From NCBI GenBank assembly GCA_029960065.1, contig JASCOF010000009.1:1-64000 (forward strand): a DNA stretch of 64,000 bases, read 5' to 3'. This stretch comes from Flavobacteriaceae bacterium PS02336 (GTDB lineage Bacteria > Bacteroidota > Bacteroidia > Flavobacteriales > Flavobacteriaceae). Both the position numbers and the translations under genes were made by a program. Shown here in pieces: positions 7,181 through 16,600 of this stretch. The notes beneath the pieces are model-generated. The model was given only the letters and a program-made list of their open reading frames with translations, did no database searches and was not told where the DNA came from. Within the stretch, counting starts at the first letter, position 1. Every line of letters begins with the position of its first letter.

Positions 7181-10100
7181 ATGAACAAATTCATAAAAAA
7201 TATTATTGCTTTTTCCTTAAAGAATAAAGCATTTACCTTCTTTTGGGTTGGATTATTGGCTGTTGCTGGATTTATTTCCTTCAAAAATATGCCCATTGAT
7301 GCTTTTCCTGATGTTACCAATACGCAGATTATTATTATTACGCAATGGAATGGAAAAAGTGCTGAAGAAGTAGAACGCTTTGTAACGTCTCCTATTGAAA
7401 TCTCAATGAACTCTGTTCAGAAAAAAACAAGTGTTCGAAGCATTACCATGTTTGGATTATCGGTTATTAAAATCATTTTTGATGATGGTGTAGACGATAC
7501 TTTCGCGCGTTTTCAAGTAAATAATTTATTAAAAAATGTTTCTCTTCCTGATGATGTCGAACCAGACGTTCAGCCTCCCTATGGTCCTACTGGCGAAATT
7601 TTTAGATATATTGTAAAAAGCGACAGCAGAGACAGCCGAGAATTATTGACTTATCAAAACTGGGTAATTGATAAACAACTTCGTTCTTTACCTGGAGTTG
7701 CAGATTTAAATGTCTTTGGAGGTCAGACCAAAACTTATGAAGTAGGTGTTGATCCAATTAAATTGGCAAAATATAATATTACACCTTTGCAGGTTTACAA
7801 TGCTGTTAACGCAGGAAACATAAATGTTGGAGGAGATGTCATTGAGAAAAATGGACAGGCTTTTGTTGTGCGAGGGGTTGGATTGCTAAAATCTAAAGAA
7901 GATATTGGAAATATTATTGTTGATGATGCAGCTGGAAATCCAATTTTAGTCAAAAATCTAGCTGATGTTTACGAAAGTTCTATGCCAAGAGTTGGTCAAA
8001 CCGGTATTGGAAATAATGATGATGCTGTCGAAGGAATTGTTGTAATGCGTAAAGGCGAAAATCCACAGGAGACTCTTGCCCTGATAAAAGCAAAAATTAA
8101 GGATTTAAATGATAATGTTCTTCCGAAAGACATCAAAATTGAGACTTTTTACGATCGTGATAACTTAATGAATTTCACGACCGAAACGGTGATGCATAAT
8201 TTATTTGAAGGTATTATTCTGGTAACTTGTGTGGTATTTCTTTTCATGGCAGACTGGCGAACAACTTTCACCGTTTCTATCGTAATTCCGCTTTCGTTAT
8301 TATTTGCATTTTTATGCCTTAAAATAATGGGAATGAGCGCCAACTTATTAAGTTTAGGTGCAGTCGATTTCGGAATTATCATTGATGGAGCAGTTGTAAT
8401 GGTTGAAGGTCTTTTTGTGGTTCTCGATCATCGAGCGCATCAGTTAGGAATGGAAAAATTCAATAAAATTGCCAAAGGAAGCTTAATCAAGAAAACAGGA
8501 ACAGAAATGGGTAAAGCCATCTTCTTTTCTAAATTGATTATTATTACAGCCTTACTTCCTATATTCTCTTTCCAGAAAGTAGAAGGAAAAATGTTCTCTC
8601 CCCTAGCCTTTACATTAGGTTTTGCTTTATTAGGAGCATTAATTTTCACACTGACTTTGGTTCCTGTTCTTTCTCATATTTTATTAAACAAAAATGTAAG
8701 AGAAAAACATAATCCGTTTGTGAACTTTTGGGACAGAATTGTTTCTAAAGGTTTTGCTTGGACATTCAAACATAAAGTACAAACTCTAGTTGCATCTTTA
8801 GGATTGTTGGCGGCCGTATTCTTTTCTGCCGGATTTTTAGGAACAGAATTTTTACCACAGCTAAATGAAGGTGCTTTATGGGTTACAGCAGAATTGCCAA
8901 TGAGTACTTCATTGCCAGAAAGTGTTAAAACCGCTGCGATGATTAGAAAAGACTTGGAAAGTTTTCCTGAGGTTAAAAATGTGCTGTCACAAACTGGACG
9001 AAGCAATGATGGAACCGATCCTAACGGTTTTGGATTTATTCAGCTTCAAGTGGATTTAAAACCAAAAGCAGACTGGACACGTAAAATTTCTATGGATGAG
9101 CTGATTAATGAAATGGATACCAAGTTAAAAGTGCATCAAGGAATTACCTATAATTATTCGCAGCCTGTAATTGATAACGTTGCAGAATCTGTTGCAGGAT
9201 TTAAAGCTTCTAATGCAGTAAAAATTTACGGCGATGATTTAAACAAATTAGATCAGCTTGCTAATGAAGTTTTGGCTCAAATAAAAGATATTCCAGGAAT
9301 AAAAGATGCTGGAATTCTACGAAATGTTGGACAGCCAGAAATTAGTGTAGTTCTTGATCGAGAAAAAATGGCTGCTTACGGCGTAACATTAAGTGATGCG
9401 CAAGCCGTTTTAGAATTAGCATTTGGAGGAAAAACAGCAACTGAAAAATACGAAGATGAAAAGAAATTTGATGTTCGTGTTCGTTTTTCAAAAGAATACA
9501 GAAAAGATGAAAAAGATTTGGAGGAAATTAAAGTTCCAACAATAAGCGGAATCAAAATTCCTCTAAAAGAGATTTGTGATATAAAAACCATTACTGGACC
9601 GGCATTTATTTATAGAGATAATACAAAACGTTTTATAGGAGTTAAATTCTCTGTTCGAGATCGAGATTTGGGAAGTACAATTGCAGAAGCGCAGTCAAAA
9701 GTGAATAAACTAAAACTTCCTGCAGGTTATACAACAGGATGGACTGGAGAATTTGAAAATCAGGTTCGTGCAAGTGCGCGTCTGGCTCAAGTTGTACCAA
9801 TAAGTTTGATTGGAATTTTTGTCCTGCTGTTTATCTTGTTTGGAAACTTTAAAGATTCACTTCTGGTTTTGGCCAATGTTCCATTTGCAATTATTGGTGG
9901 AATTATTGCCTTACATCTTACAGGAATGAATTTCGGAATCTCAGCTGGAGTTGGATTTATTGCCCTTTTAGGAATTTGTATTCAAAATGGAGTTATACTA
10001 ATATCAGAATTCCATCATAATTTAAAGGCGAAATTTTCATTAGAAGAATCCATTTTCATGGGAGTAAAAGCGAGAACGAGAGCCGTAGTAATGACCGCAT

Positions 10101-10279
10101 TAATGGCTTCTATTGGGTTATTGCCCGCTGCAATCTCTACAGGAATTGGATCTGAATCTCAAAAACCATTAGCAATTGTAATTATCGGAGGATTGATGAC
10201 TGCAACTGTTCTAACCTTATTAGTTTTCCCAATATTGTTCTGGATTTTCAATAGAAAAAAACATGAACCAATAGAATAA
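7181..10279 (+). CDS. CusA/CzcA-family heavy metal efflux RND pump
   Basis: A 1032-residue inner membrane proton antiporter of the heavy metal efflux RND class. It has the usual 12-helix, two-large-loop layout and starts with FWVGLLAVAGFISFKNMPID. The proton-relay acidic residues of TM4 are present in the CzcA spacing: Asp396, Asp402 and Glu409 in GAVDFGIIIDGAVVMVE. The second half carries GNFKDSLLVLANVPFAIIGG and GVGFIALLGICIQNG. It ends an operon of three pump genes and is followed by a clear terminator. Divalent-cation (CzcA-type) transport is favoured by the DFG...DGAVVMVE pattern, but this is inference. Confidence 0.92.
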   Translation: MNKFIKNIIAFSLKNKAFTFFWVGLLAVAGFISFKNMPIDAFPDVTNTQIIIITQWNGKSAEEVERFVTSPIEISMNSVQKKTSVRSITMFGLSVIKIIFDDGVDDTFARFQVNNLLKNVSLPDDVEPDVQPPYGPTGEIFRYIVKSDSRDSRELLTYQNWVIDKQLRSLPGVADLNVFGGQTKTYEVGVDPIKLAKYNITPLQVYNAVNAGNINVGGDVIEKNGQAFVVRGVGLLKSKEDIGNIIVDDAAGNPILVKNLADVYESSMPRVGQTGIGNNDDAVEGIVVMRKGENPQETLALIKAKIKDLNDNVLPKDIKIETFYDRDNLMNFTTETVMHNLFEGIILVTCVVFLFMADWRTTFTVSIVIPLSLLFAFLCLKIMGMSANLLSLGAVDFGIIIDGAVVMVEGLFVVLDHRAHQLGMEKFNKIAKGSLIKKTGTEMGKAIFFSKLIIITALLPIFSFQKVEGKMFSPLAFTLGFALLGALIFTLTLVPVLSHILLNKNVREKHNPFVNFWDRIVSKGFAWTFKHKVQTLVASLGLLAAVFFSAGFLGTEFLPQLNEGALWVTAELPMSTSLPESVKTAAMIRKDLESFPEVKNVLSQTGRSNDGTDPNGFGFIQLQVDLKPKADWTRKISMDELINEMDTKLKVHQGITYNYSQPVIDNVAESVAGFKASNAVKIYGDDLNKLDQLANEVLAQIKDIPGIKDAGILRNVGQPEISVVLDREKMAAYGVTLSDAQAVLELAFGGKTATEKYEDEKKFDVRVRFSKEYRKDEKDLEEIKVPTISGIKIPLKEICDIKTITGPAFIYRDNTKRFIGVKFSVRDRDLGSTIAEAQSKVNKLKLPAGYTTGWTGEFENQVRASARLAQVVPISLIGIFVLLFILFGNFKDSLLVLANVPFAIIGGIIALHLTGMNFGISAGVGFIALLGICIQNGVILISEFHHNLKAKFSLEESIFMGVKARTRAVVMTALMASIGLLPAAISTGIGSESQKPLAIVIIGGLMTATVLTLLVFPILFWIFNRKKHEPIE

Positions 10280-10326
10280 AGATTTATTTTTTTAGTTTTT
10301 TAAATCAAATTGTTGGATTTAAGAGC

Positions 10327-10362
10327 GGAAAGCATCATTACTTGTAATGGTGCTTTTCTGTT
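10327..10362 (+). terminator. Terminator of the efflux operon
   Basis: GGAAAGCATCATTAC and GTAATGGTGCTTTTC form a 15-base stem with G-U pairs around a 2-base loop, followed by TGTTTT. Confidence 0.75.
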
Positions 10363-10377
10363 TTATAAAAACAAAAA

Positions 10378-10408
10378 AAAATGACCTTTTGCTCAGAAAG
10401 GTCATTTT
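10378..10408 (-). terminator. Terminator of the first ankyrin gene
   Basis: AAATGACCTTT and AAAGGTCATTT form a perfect stem; on the minus strand it is followed by a run of eight or more T. It lies between the convergent pump and ankyrin genes. Confidence 0.75.
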
Positions 10409-10435
10409 AGTACTAACTCAAAACTCTTTAAAATC

Positions 10436-10819
10436 TTATTTCAAATCTTTCAGAATCGCAATTGATTCTGCAGCATTTGATAACTGTGCATATTTTAATG
10501 CAGTATATCCTTTTTCATTTTTTTCACTAGGACGTGCACCGCTAGCTAATAAAATTTTAATGATTTCATGTTTATTGTAACGTGCAGCAATCATTAAAGG
10601 CGTAAGATCGTCATCTGACATTTCGTTTACGTCTGCACCATATTCGATAAACTTTTTAACAGTATCGATGTCTCCTTTGCTAATTGCAACATTTAATGGG
10701 TTTGCTGCATAGCTTCCTAATTCAACTTGATTTTTTTCAAATGAAACTCCATTTGAAGCCACTGCTACATTTCCAAATGTTACTAAGGCTAATCCTAAAT
10801 AAATAACTGATTTTTTCAT
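10436..10819 (-). CDS. Exported ankyrin-repeat protein A
   Basis: A 127-residue protein with a signal peptide (about residues 1-22) and three ankyrin repeats (about 40-127; recognisable NPLNVAISKGDIDTVKKFIE, LTPLMIAARYNKHEIIKILL and YTALKYAQLSNAAESIAIL). Ankyrin repeats bind other proteins, and small exported versions are common in flavobacteria, but no partner is evident. It is a close paralogue of the next minus-strand protein, with the same length, repeat number and leader sequence, so the two come from a tandem duplication. It has its own terminator. Confidence 0.85.
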   Translation of the reverse strand: MKKSVIYLGLALVTFGNVAVASNGVSFEKNQVELGSYAANPLNVAISKGDIDTVKKFIEYGADVNEMSDDDLTPLMIAARYNKHEIIKILLASGARPSEKNEKGYTALKYAQLSNAAESIAILKDLK

Positions 10820-11198
10820 AATGATTGATTGTTGTTAAATGATTGATTATTGATGATTTTTAATTTCTATGTAAAGGTACTTATATTTTTGTATTATGCA
10901 TTACAAAGTACCATGTTTTAACCAATTCTTAACACTTACTTAATAACTACATAATTTAAAGACCTGAACATTACCAAATTGATGGTTTTGCTATAATAGA
11001 CGCGTAAAAACATAAATTGTTACAATAATTCTGAAAAAAAACACATTTATTTTTGATCTCTTTGTTTGTGGTCTGCATAAAGGGTTCATTTTTCTATAAT
11101 GCTATTCAAAAAAAAACATAACAAGGCTCATAATCAATAGATTAAATATTTTAAAAAGGAAATTTTTCATTTAAAAAAGCAACTATAAAAACAAAAAG
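10820..11198. other. Long intergenic region between the two ankyrin genes
   Basis: No gene is supported here. The part next to gene A (10820-10862) is its leader, rich in TGATTGAT and TGATGATT words shared with the leader of gene B. The rest is AT-rich and without open frames of note. No consensus promoter with both elements is visible, although TACCTTTA-like and TACTTTG-like boxes occur on the minus strand near 10873-10912. Confidence 0.4.
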
Positions 11199-11231
11199 AA
11201 AAGCATCGTGCCTCGAAAGTGATGCTTTTCA
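11199..11231 (-). terminator. Terminator of the second ankyrin gene
   Basis: GAAAAGCATC and GATGCTTTTC form a perfect 10-bp stem with a 13-base loop; on the minus strand T-rich sequence follows. Confidence 0.7.
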
Positions 11232-11252
11232 TTTTAGATTTAATTACAAGAT

Positions 11253-11633
11253 TTATTTTAAACCTTTTAAAACAGCTGCAGATTCTTCTGATTTTGCATA
11301 CCTGGCATAATCCAATGCTTTTAATCCATGTTCGTTTTCAATTGATGGTTTAGCTCCATTTGCTAATAGTATTTTAACGATTTCTACATAATTATAGCGA
11401 GCAGCCAACATTAAAGGCGTCATGTTTCTTATAATTTTATTGACATCTCCGCCATACTCGATAATTTTTTTTACACTTTCAATATCACCTTTGCTTACAG
11501 CCACATGTAAGGGCGATGATAAATAAGCGGAAATTTCCATTTGATTTTTTACATTAAACTTCTGATTGGAGGTAAATGCAAAGTTTGTAAATACGACTAA
11601 AGCCGTTCCTAAAATAACTACTGTCTTTTTCAT
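11253..11633 (-). CDS. Exported ankyrin-repeat protein B
   Basis: A 126-residue protein with a signal peptide and three ankyrin repeats (SPLHVAVSKGDIESVKKIIE, MTPLMLAARYNYVEIVKILL, LKALDYARYAKSEESAAVL). It aligns end to end with ankyrin protein A, differing mostly in the N-terminal 45 residues and repeat surface positions, and even the untranslated leader is alike. The two are separated by over 400 bases and each has its own terminator, so they are probably expressed separately. The function is unknown; binding of a periplasmic or surface protein is the general expectation. Confidence 0.85.
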   Translation of the reverse strand: MKKTVVILGTALVVFTNFAFTSNQKFNVKNQMEISAYLSSPLHVAVSKGDIESVKKIIEYGGDVNKIIRNMTPLMLAARYNYVEIVKILLANGAKPSIENEHGLKALDYARYAKSEESAAVLKGLK

Positions 11634-11750
11634 GATTGATTGTTTGTTAAAATTGATTGATGATTTGATGATTTCTTAATAGACGCATATTATGAGTAAA
11701 ACGTTGCACTAAAAATGAAAAAAAATATATTTCTTTCTAATAGCACTTAA

Positions 11751-11781
11751 AAAAAAACGCAATCCAAATAATTGAATTGCG
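11751..11781 (-). terminator. Terminator of the GH26 gene
   Basis: CGCAATCCAA pairs with TTGAATTGCG (one mismatch) and seven T follow on the minus strand. Confidence 0.7.
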
Positions 11782-11808
11782 CTCGTTTTTAATTTTAAAG
11801 TGTATTTA

Positions 11809-12942
11809 TTACAGCTTAAAGTTTTTAGAATAAATATTTTTCAAATCTTTTTCAAACAAAGTAAATGGATCATTATAAAATTTAATAAAATCCGTTTCAC
11901 TTACTTGACCAGGAAATGGCGCATAATAGTGTGTAGGACTTGTTACATCATTTCGCCAAACCAAAACATAAGCCAATTGTAAATTATCAGATTTTAAAGT
12001 TTTAAGTAAAACTTCTGTCCACCATTTTTCATTTGGAATAGATTCGAGACCAGTTTCTGTAAATGCGGCTAACTTTTTCTTTTTGACTGCCAAATCCGAA
12101 AATATTTTAAGTTTCTTTAAACCTGCCTCAAGATCATATTTGTCATCACGTCCAAAATCTCCGTAATCATCCATTCCTAGTAAATCAACATATTCATCGC
12201 CAGGATAACGCTCTAAATATTCTGTCTCAGAATTAAATCTGTTATCGGGCGAAAAAGCATAAATAAAATTATGAACTCCCAAAGTGTCTTTGAGATAAGA
12301 AACTGTAAACTGCCAAACCGCTATAAAATCTTCACGAGAAGTATGTGATTTTCCCCACCAAAACCAATCTCCGTCAAATTCATGATAAGGTCTGAAAATC
12401 ATTGGAGAAAGTTTTCCGTCTTTAGCTTTTACCGAATGCGCGAAATCGGCAATTGACTTTAAAATTTCTTTGTATTTTTCATGATGAGAACCTCCTGGTT
12501 TTATCAAAGACATTGAGGCAGTCGAAATACCATCTTTCCAATAAAAACCTCCATCAGATGCAGGATTATTAAAATGCCATGAAACTGTTGTAATTCCTCC
12601 CCTTTCATAAGTTTGAATAACATTATTTCTTAAAACTTCCTTCGCATTTTCTATTTCATCTTTTGACCGACCAGAAAAATCACTAAAATCAATACCAACA
12701 ACCGCAGGATGAGAACCCGTAACCGATTTTACATCCGACCGATCTTGCTCATTATTCCAGTCGTGTCCATATTCCAAAGCATGCTGATGCCCAAAAAGAA
12801 TATGATTTTTTGAAATTGTTTTTAAATTCTGATAAAGATTCTTGGTTTCTTTTGTTGCATTTTTATCTAGCTGCGCAAAAAGAAAATGCCCTGCTGTAAG
12901 ACATACAAATAGCACGGCATTTTTTGAGATTATAAATTTCAT
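11809..12942 (-). CDS. Glycoside hydrolase family 26, likely beta-mannanase
   Basis: A 377-residue exported enzyme with a signal peptide (about 1-24, ending LFAQ) and one GH26 TIM-barrel domain. The family motifs are intact: FRPYHEFDGDWFWWG, with His187 and the acid/base Glu188, and AAFTETGLES with the nucleophile Glu296. It should cleave beta-1,4-mannan or related mannosides outside the cytoplasm. No type IX C-terminal sorting domain or carbohydrate-binding module is present, so it is probably periplasmic or outer-membrane associated. It begins 33 bases after purC on the same strand with no SusCD genes nearby, an unusual context for a glycan-degrading enzyme. Confidence 0.88.
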   Translation of the reverse strand: MKFIISKNAVLFVCLTAGHFLFAQLDKNATKETKNLYQNLKTISKNHILFGHQHALEYGHDWNNEQDRSDVKSVTGSHPAVVGIDFSDFSGRSKDEIENAKEVLRNNVIQTYERGGITTVSWHFNNPASDGGFYWKDGISTASMSLIKPGGSHHEKYKEILKSIADFAHSVKAKDGKLSPMIFRPYHEFDGDWFWWGKSHTSREDFIAVWQFTVSYLKDTLGVHNFIYAFSPDNRFNSETEYLERYPGDEYVDLLGMDDYGDFGRDDKYDLEAGLKKLKIFSDLAVKKKKLAAFTETGLESIPNEKWWTEVLLKTLKSDNLQLAYVLVWRNDVTSPTHYYAPFPGQVSETDFIKFYNDPFTLFEKDLKNIYSKNFKL

Positions 12943-12975
12943 GGTTTAAATAGTTAGTTTTAAACCCGAAAATTA

Positions 12976-13929
12976 CTATTTAGATGATAAGTAATCTAAT
13001 ACATTTTTTTCAATACGTTGATCTATATTGTCAATATCAGCTTTTACAAATTTTTCTCCTAAGATATTCTCGTACAATTCGATATATCTTTCAGAAACAG
13101 ATGCGATATATTCATCTGACATATCAGGAATTTGTTGTCCTTCCTGACCTTGAAAACCATTTTCAATTAACCAGCGGCGAACAAATTCTTTTGATAATTG
13201 TTTTTGCTCTTCTCCTTTTTCCTGTCTTTCTGCATATCCGTCAGCATAAAAATAACGAGAAGAATCTGGCGTATGAATTTCATCAATTAAAACAATAACG
13301 CCGTCTTTTGTTTTTCCGAATTCATATTTTGTATCTACTAAAATTAATCCTCGAGAAGCTGCAATTTCAGTTCCTCTTTGAAATAAAGCGCGCGTATATT
13401 TTTCTAAAACTAAATAATCTTCTTCAGTAACAATTCCTTTTGCTAAAATGTCTTCACGAGAAATATCTTCATCATGAGAACCGTTATCTGCTTTTGTAGT
13501 TGGTGTAATAATTGGTTCTGGAAATTTATCATTTTCTTTCAAACCTTCTGCCATTGCAACACCACAGATTTGTTTTCTTCCTGCAGCATATTCACGAGCA
13601 GCGTGTCCCGACAAATAACCGCGAATTACCATTTCTACTTTAAAAGGCTCACACAAATGTCCAACAGCAACGTTTGGATCTGGAGTTGCAATTAACCAGT
13701 TTGGAACAATATCTTGAGTTAATTCCATAAACTTAGTGGCAATCTGATTCAAGATTTGTCCTTTGTATGGAATTCCCTTTGGCAAAACTACATCAAACGC
13801 CGAAAGTCTGTCGGTTGCTACCATTACTAAAAGTTCGTCGTTAATATTGTAAACTTCTCTAACTTTTCCGCGGTAAACTGATTTCTGATTCGGGAAATTA
13901 AAATTTGTAGTTGTGATTGTATTGCTCAT
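12976..13929 (-). CDS. purC: Phosphoribosylaminoimidazole-succinocarboxamide synthase
   Basis: A 317-residue SAICAR synthetase of de novo purine synthesis, joining CAIR and aspartate with ATP in the cytoplasm. Family signatures include [11 protein letters not shown] near the N-terminus, [34 protein letters not shown], and [14 protein letters not shown] followed by [13 protein letters not shown]. The length is that of the longer yeast-like form usual in Bacteroidota. A consensus promoter lies just upstream. The GH26 gene follows after 33 bases and may be read through. Confidence 0.95.
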   Translation of the reverse strand: MSNTITTTNFNFPNQKSVYRGKVREVYNINDELLVMVATDRLSAFDVVLPKGIPYKGQILNQIATKFMELTQDIVPNWLIATPDPNVAVGHLCEPFKVEMVIRGYLSGHAAREYAAGRKQICGVAMAEGLKENDKFPEPIITPTTKADNGSHDEDISREDILAKGIVTEEDYLVLEKYTRALFQRGTEIAASRGLILVDTKYEFGKTKDGVIVLIDEIHTPDSSRYFYADGYAERQEKGEEQKQLSKEFVRRWLIENGFQGQEGQQIPDMSDEYIASVSERYIELYENILGEKFVKADIDNIDQRIEKNVLDYLSSK

Positions 13930-13960
13930 TTTTTTGCTGTGTTGTTTTTTTTTATGCTTG

Positions 13961-13991
13961 CAAATTTAAAACTATTTAAAAGAGCAAGCAA
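13961..13991 (-). promoter_or_regulatory. purC promoter
   Basis: On the minus strand TTG (13991-13989), a 20-base spacer and TAAATTTG (13968-13961) match the Bacteroidota consensus; the start codon is 32 bases downstream of the box. Confidence 0.7.
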
Positions 13992-13995
13992 GAAA

Positions 13996-14029
13996 GTATT
14001 CAGTTTTCAGTCACAGTTTTCAGTTTTAA
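13996..14029. repeat. Heptamer array, GTTTTCA type
   Basis: Units GTATTCA, GTTTTCA, GTCACA, GTTTTCA and GTTTTAA follow head to tail with a 7-base step, broken once by a 6-base unit. Similar units occur at 19850-19882. It lies between the S9 peptidase stop and the purC promoter. Confidence 0.65.
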
Positions 14030-14060
14030 TCCTGCGACTGAAAATCGTGAATTAAAATTA

Positions 14061-16406
14061 TTATTTTAAAAGTGTCTCATTAAATAAATTCAATATTCTG
14101 CTGTATTCATCAATCCAAGAATAGGTTTCTTTAAAACCGTGGGCTTCAACTGGAAAAGATGCTAAACTCCAATTCTTTTTCTGCAGTTCGATAAAACGCT
14201 GTGACAAACGCACAATATCTTTATATTCCACATTATCATCTACCATTCCGTGAAGCATCACAAGGTTTCCTTTTAAATTATCAGCATAATAAATTGGTGA
14301 ACTTTTTTTATAAGCTTCTGGATCTGTTTCCGGAAAGTTTAAAATATTACCAGTATATCCGTGGTTGTAATGTGCCCAGTCCGTTACAGAACGCAATGCC
14401 GCACCCGATTTAAATTCGCCTGGAGTTGTCAGCATTCCCATTAAAGTAATAAAACCTCCGTAAGAGCCGCCATAAATTCCTACTCTATTGGCATCAATAC
14501 CATATTTTTCGACCAAATATTTTTTGCCATCAAGATGATCTGATAAATCTTTTCCTCCCATAAAACGATAAATTCCGGTTCTAAAATCGCGTCCGTAACC
14601 GTCACTTCCTCTGTAATCAATGTCTAAAACAGTATATCCTAAATCAGTCAGCAAATTATGAAACATATATTCTCTGTAGTAATTGCTCCAGAAATTATGC
14701 GCGTTTTGAAGATAACCTGCGCCATGCACAAAAATTATTGCTGCTTTATTGGCATTTTCTGTTTTTGGAGTATACAATCTCGCATTAACAGGCGTTCCGT
14801 CTTGCGCTTTAAAAGTAATTACCTCAGGTTCTCTCCATTTGTATTTTTTGAAATCTTCTGAAACCGAAGAAGAAATCTGCTGTAAAACTGCATTCTTTTT
14901 ATTCTCACCAATATAAAAATCCCAAGGAATATTTTTATACGAATAACGAACCAAAAGTGATTTTTCATCTGGAGACAAAATTACTTCGTGTGCGCCATTT
15001 TTAGTTAAAATTGGCTGTAAAGTTCCATCTGCAACAGTAAGTTTATAGAACTCTCTGTTTCCTGCATGTGTAGTATTTGTAGTTAAATAAAATGTCTTTT
15101 TATCTTTAGATAAAGTAAGATCGCGCACTTCCCAGTTCCCTTTTGTAAGCTGTGTTTTCTTTTTAGTTTTTACATTCAGCGTATATAAATGCGAATAACC
15201 CGTAGCTTCAGACTGAAAATAAATAGTTTCATTATCAGCCAAAAAGCCTAAATTTCCCGAAGAAAAGGAATGAGATGGAATTCCAGGTCCAGCAATCCAT
15301 GCGTCATCATGCTGGTGTTCAATTTCTTCAAATGTGCCTTTATCTAGATTTAAACTTACCAGCCAACGATCTTTATTATCTTGACTTCTGATGTCTATAA
15401 TTGCAAGCGACCCGTCTTCATTATATATAGGAGCTTGAGGAACTATTAATTTGTCTTCTTTGGATTTATTCTTTAACTTATCGTACAATTCAAAGTATTT
15501 TGGATTATCCTGAATATGACTTAAAGTCGAAAAATTCACATAATAAACAGAATCTTTTGCCACAGAATAAATTCCGAATCTTGTTTTAAAAAAATTCTTC
15601 GTCGAAACTTTTTCTTTCGTTTCTGGACTTTGATTATAACCGTCGGCCGTTATAAAAACTTCCATTTTTTCTCTCTTAATTTCTGGTTCTTCAACCAAAA
15701 TAAAAGTGGCAAAACTACCATTTGGATTTACCTGAAGTCCTGCAAACTGATCATTCCCATATAAATATTGTTTTGCAAAATCAGATTTAACTGCTTTACT
15801 TTTATCAAGATTCCATTGTTTTTTTGCTTCTTTATCTCGTATAAACTGGAATAATTCTTTTTGCTGTACAGCTAAAAAAGATTCAGTATCTGCTTTTAAG
15901 TCTTTTTTTATTCCTTTGCTGAAATTGGTAATTTGTAAAATCGTACCTGCTTTGGTATCGTATTTAAAAATATTGTCATTTTGCTCGTAAAACAATACGC
16001 CGGCCTGAGTACCTAATTGTAAATTGGATAATCTTGAAGATTGCTGAATTAACTTTTTTGTTGTTTTAGATTGAATAGAATACGAAAACAAACTTCCATT
16101 ATCCAAATAATAAACCAAATCTGATCCTGGTTTAGTTTTAAAATCAAGTTGAGAAAAAGCAGCTTCTTTTGGAGCCACAATTTCAGGCTTTGACATTCCT
16201 TTTTGCCAGTAAAAGGTACTCGGTCCTAATTCGTCTTTTGGATTCCATTCAAAATATACTTTTTTACCATCTAAAGACCAGCGTCCGTTTGTTGGTTGAT
16301 TTCCAATAAAAGATTCGCCTTTCATTATTTCTTCTAATTTCAATTCTTGGGAATTTCCTAAAATAGAAAGAAATAAAAAGGCGGCGGTAAAAATGTTTTT
16401 TGTCAT
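14061..16406 (-). CDS. S9 family serine peptidase (prolyl oligopeptidase / DPP IV type)
   Basis: A 781-residue exported peptidase with a signal peptide (about 1-20, ending LGNSQ), a beta-propeller of the DPP IV N-terminal type (about 30-500) and an alpha/beta hydrolase domain (about 540-781). The catalytic Ser648 lies in IYGGSYGGF, the Asp in HGMVDDNVEY and the His in VEAHGFKE. It should cleave peptides after proline or a small residue in the periplasm. I chose the ATG giving MTKNIF; a longer frame exists only from a TTG 24 bases upstream and would precede the signal peptide with charged residues. A TATTTTTG box lies at 16435-16428. Confidence 0.9.
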   Translation of the reverse strand: MTKNIFTAAFLFLSILGNSQELKLEEIMKGESFIGNQPTNGRWSLDGKKVYFEWNPKDELGPSTFYWQKGMSKPEIVAPKEAAFSQLDFKTKPGSDLVYYLDNGSLFSYSIQSKTTKKLIQQSSRLSNLQLGTQAGVLFYEQNDNIFKYDTKAGTILQITNFSKGIKKDLKADTESFLAVQQKELFQFIRDKEAKKQWNLDKSKAVKSDFAKQYLYGNDQFAGLQVNPNGSFATFILVEEPEIKREKMEVFITADGYNQSPETKEKVSTKNFFKTRFGIYSVAKDSVYYVNFSTLSHIQDNPKYFELYDKLKNKSKEDKLIVPQAPIYNEDGSLAIIDIRSQDNKDRWLVSLNLDKGTFEEIEHQHDDAWIAGPGIPSHSFSSGNLGFLADNETIYFQSEATGYSHLYTLNVKTKKKTQLTKGNWEVRDLTLSKDKKTFYLTTNTTHAGNREFYKLTVADGTLQPILTKNGAHEVILSPDEKSLLVRYSYKNIPWDFYIGENKKNAVLQQISSSVSEDFKKYKWREPEVITFKAQDGTPVNARLYTPKTENANKAAIIFVHGAGYLQNAHNFWSNYYREYMFHNLLTDLGYTVLDIDYRGSDGYGRDFRTGIYRFMGGKDLSDHLDGKKYLVEKYGIDANRVGIYGGSYGGFITLMGMLTTPGEFKSGAALRSVTDWAHYNHGYTGNILNFPETDPEAYKKSSPIYYADNLKGNLVMLHGMVDDNVEYKDIVRLSQRFIELQKKNWSLASFPVEAHGFKETYSWIDEYSRILNLFNETLLK

Positions 16407-16427
16407 AGTAGATGTCTTTTGAGAAAA

Positions 16428-16435
16428 CAAAAATA
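16428..16435 (-). promoter_or_regulatory. Minus-7 box of the S9 peptidase gene
   Basis: On the minus strand TATTTTTG fits TAnnTTTG, 21 bases before the chosen ATG. No TTG is seen at the usual distance upstream, so this is a partial match. Its position inside the longer frame supports the downstream ATG. Confidence 0.45.
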
Positions 16436-16511
16436 CACGCTGAAAACTTCTAAAAAAATGTTTTGCCTATTTCCTTGCGAAATTCTTCACATTAAACACA
16501 CTTAACAAAAA

Positions 16512-16539
16512 AATCCTTGAAGAAAATTCTCCAAGGATT
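16512..16539 (-). terminator. Terminator of the HAD phosphatase gene
   Basis: AATCCTTG and CAAGGATT form a perfect stem; on the minus strand TTTTTTTG follows the hairpin. Confidence 0.65.
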
Positions 16540-16600
16540 CTGTTTTTTGCTGAAAAGTCTAATTATTCTAAAAAGTAAATTTTGACTTTTTATTTTGATT

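Noticed and set aside
12984-13298. 104-residue plus-strand frame opposite purC
   Set aside because: It is an antisense shadow of a well-supported conserved gene.
16404-16430. TTG start giving an 8-residue longer S9 peptidase
   Set aside because: The longer form would place polar residues before the signal peptide, and the minus-7 box lies inside it.
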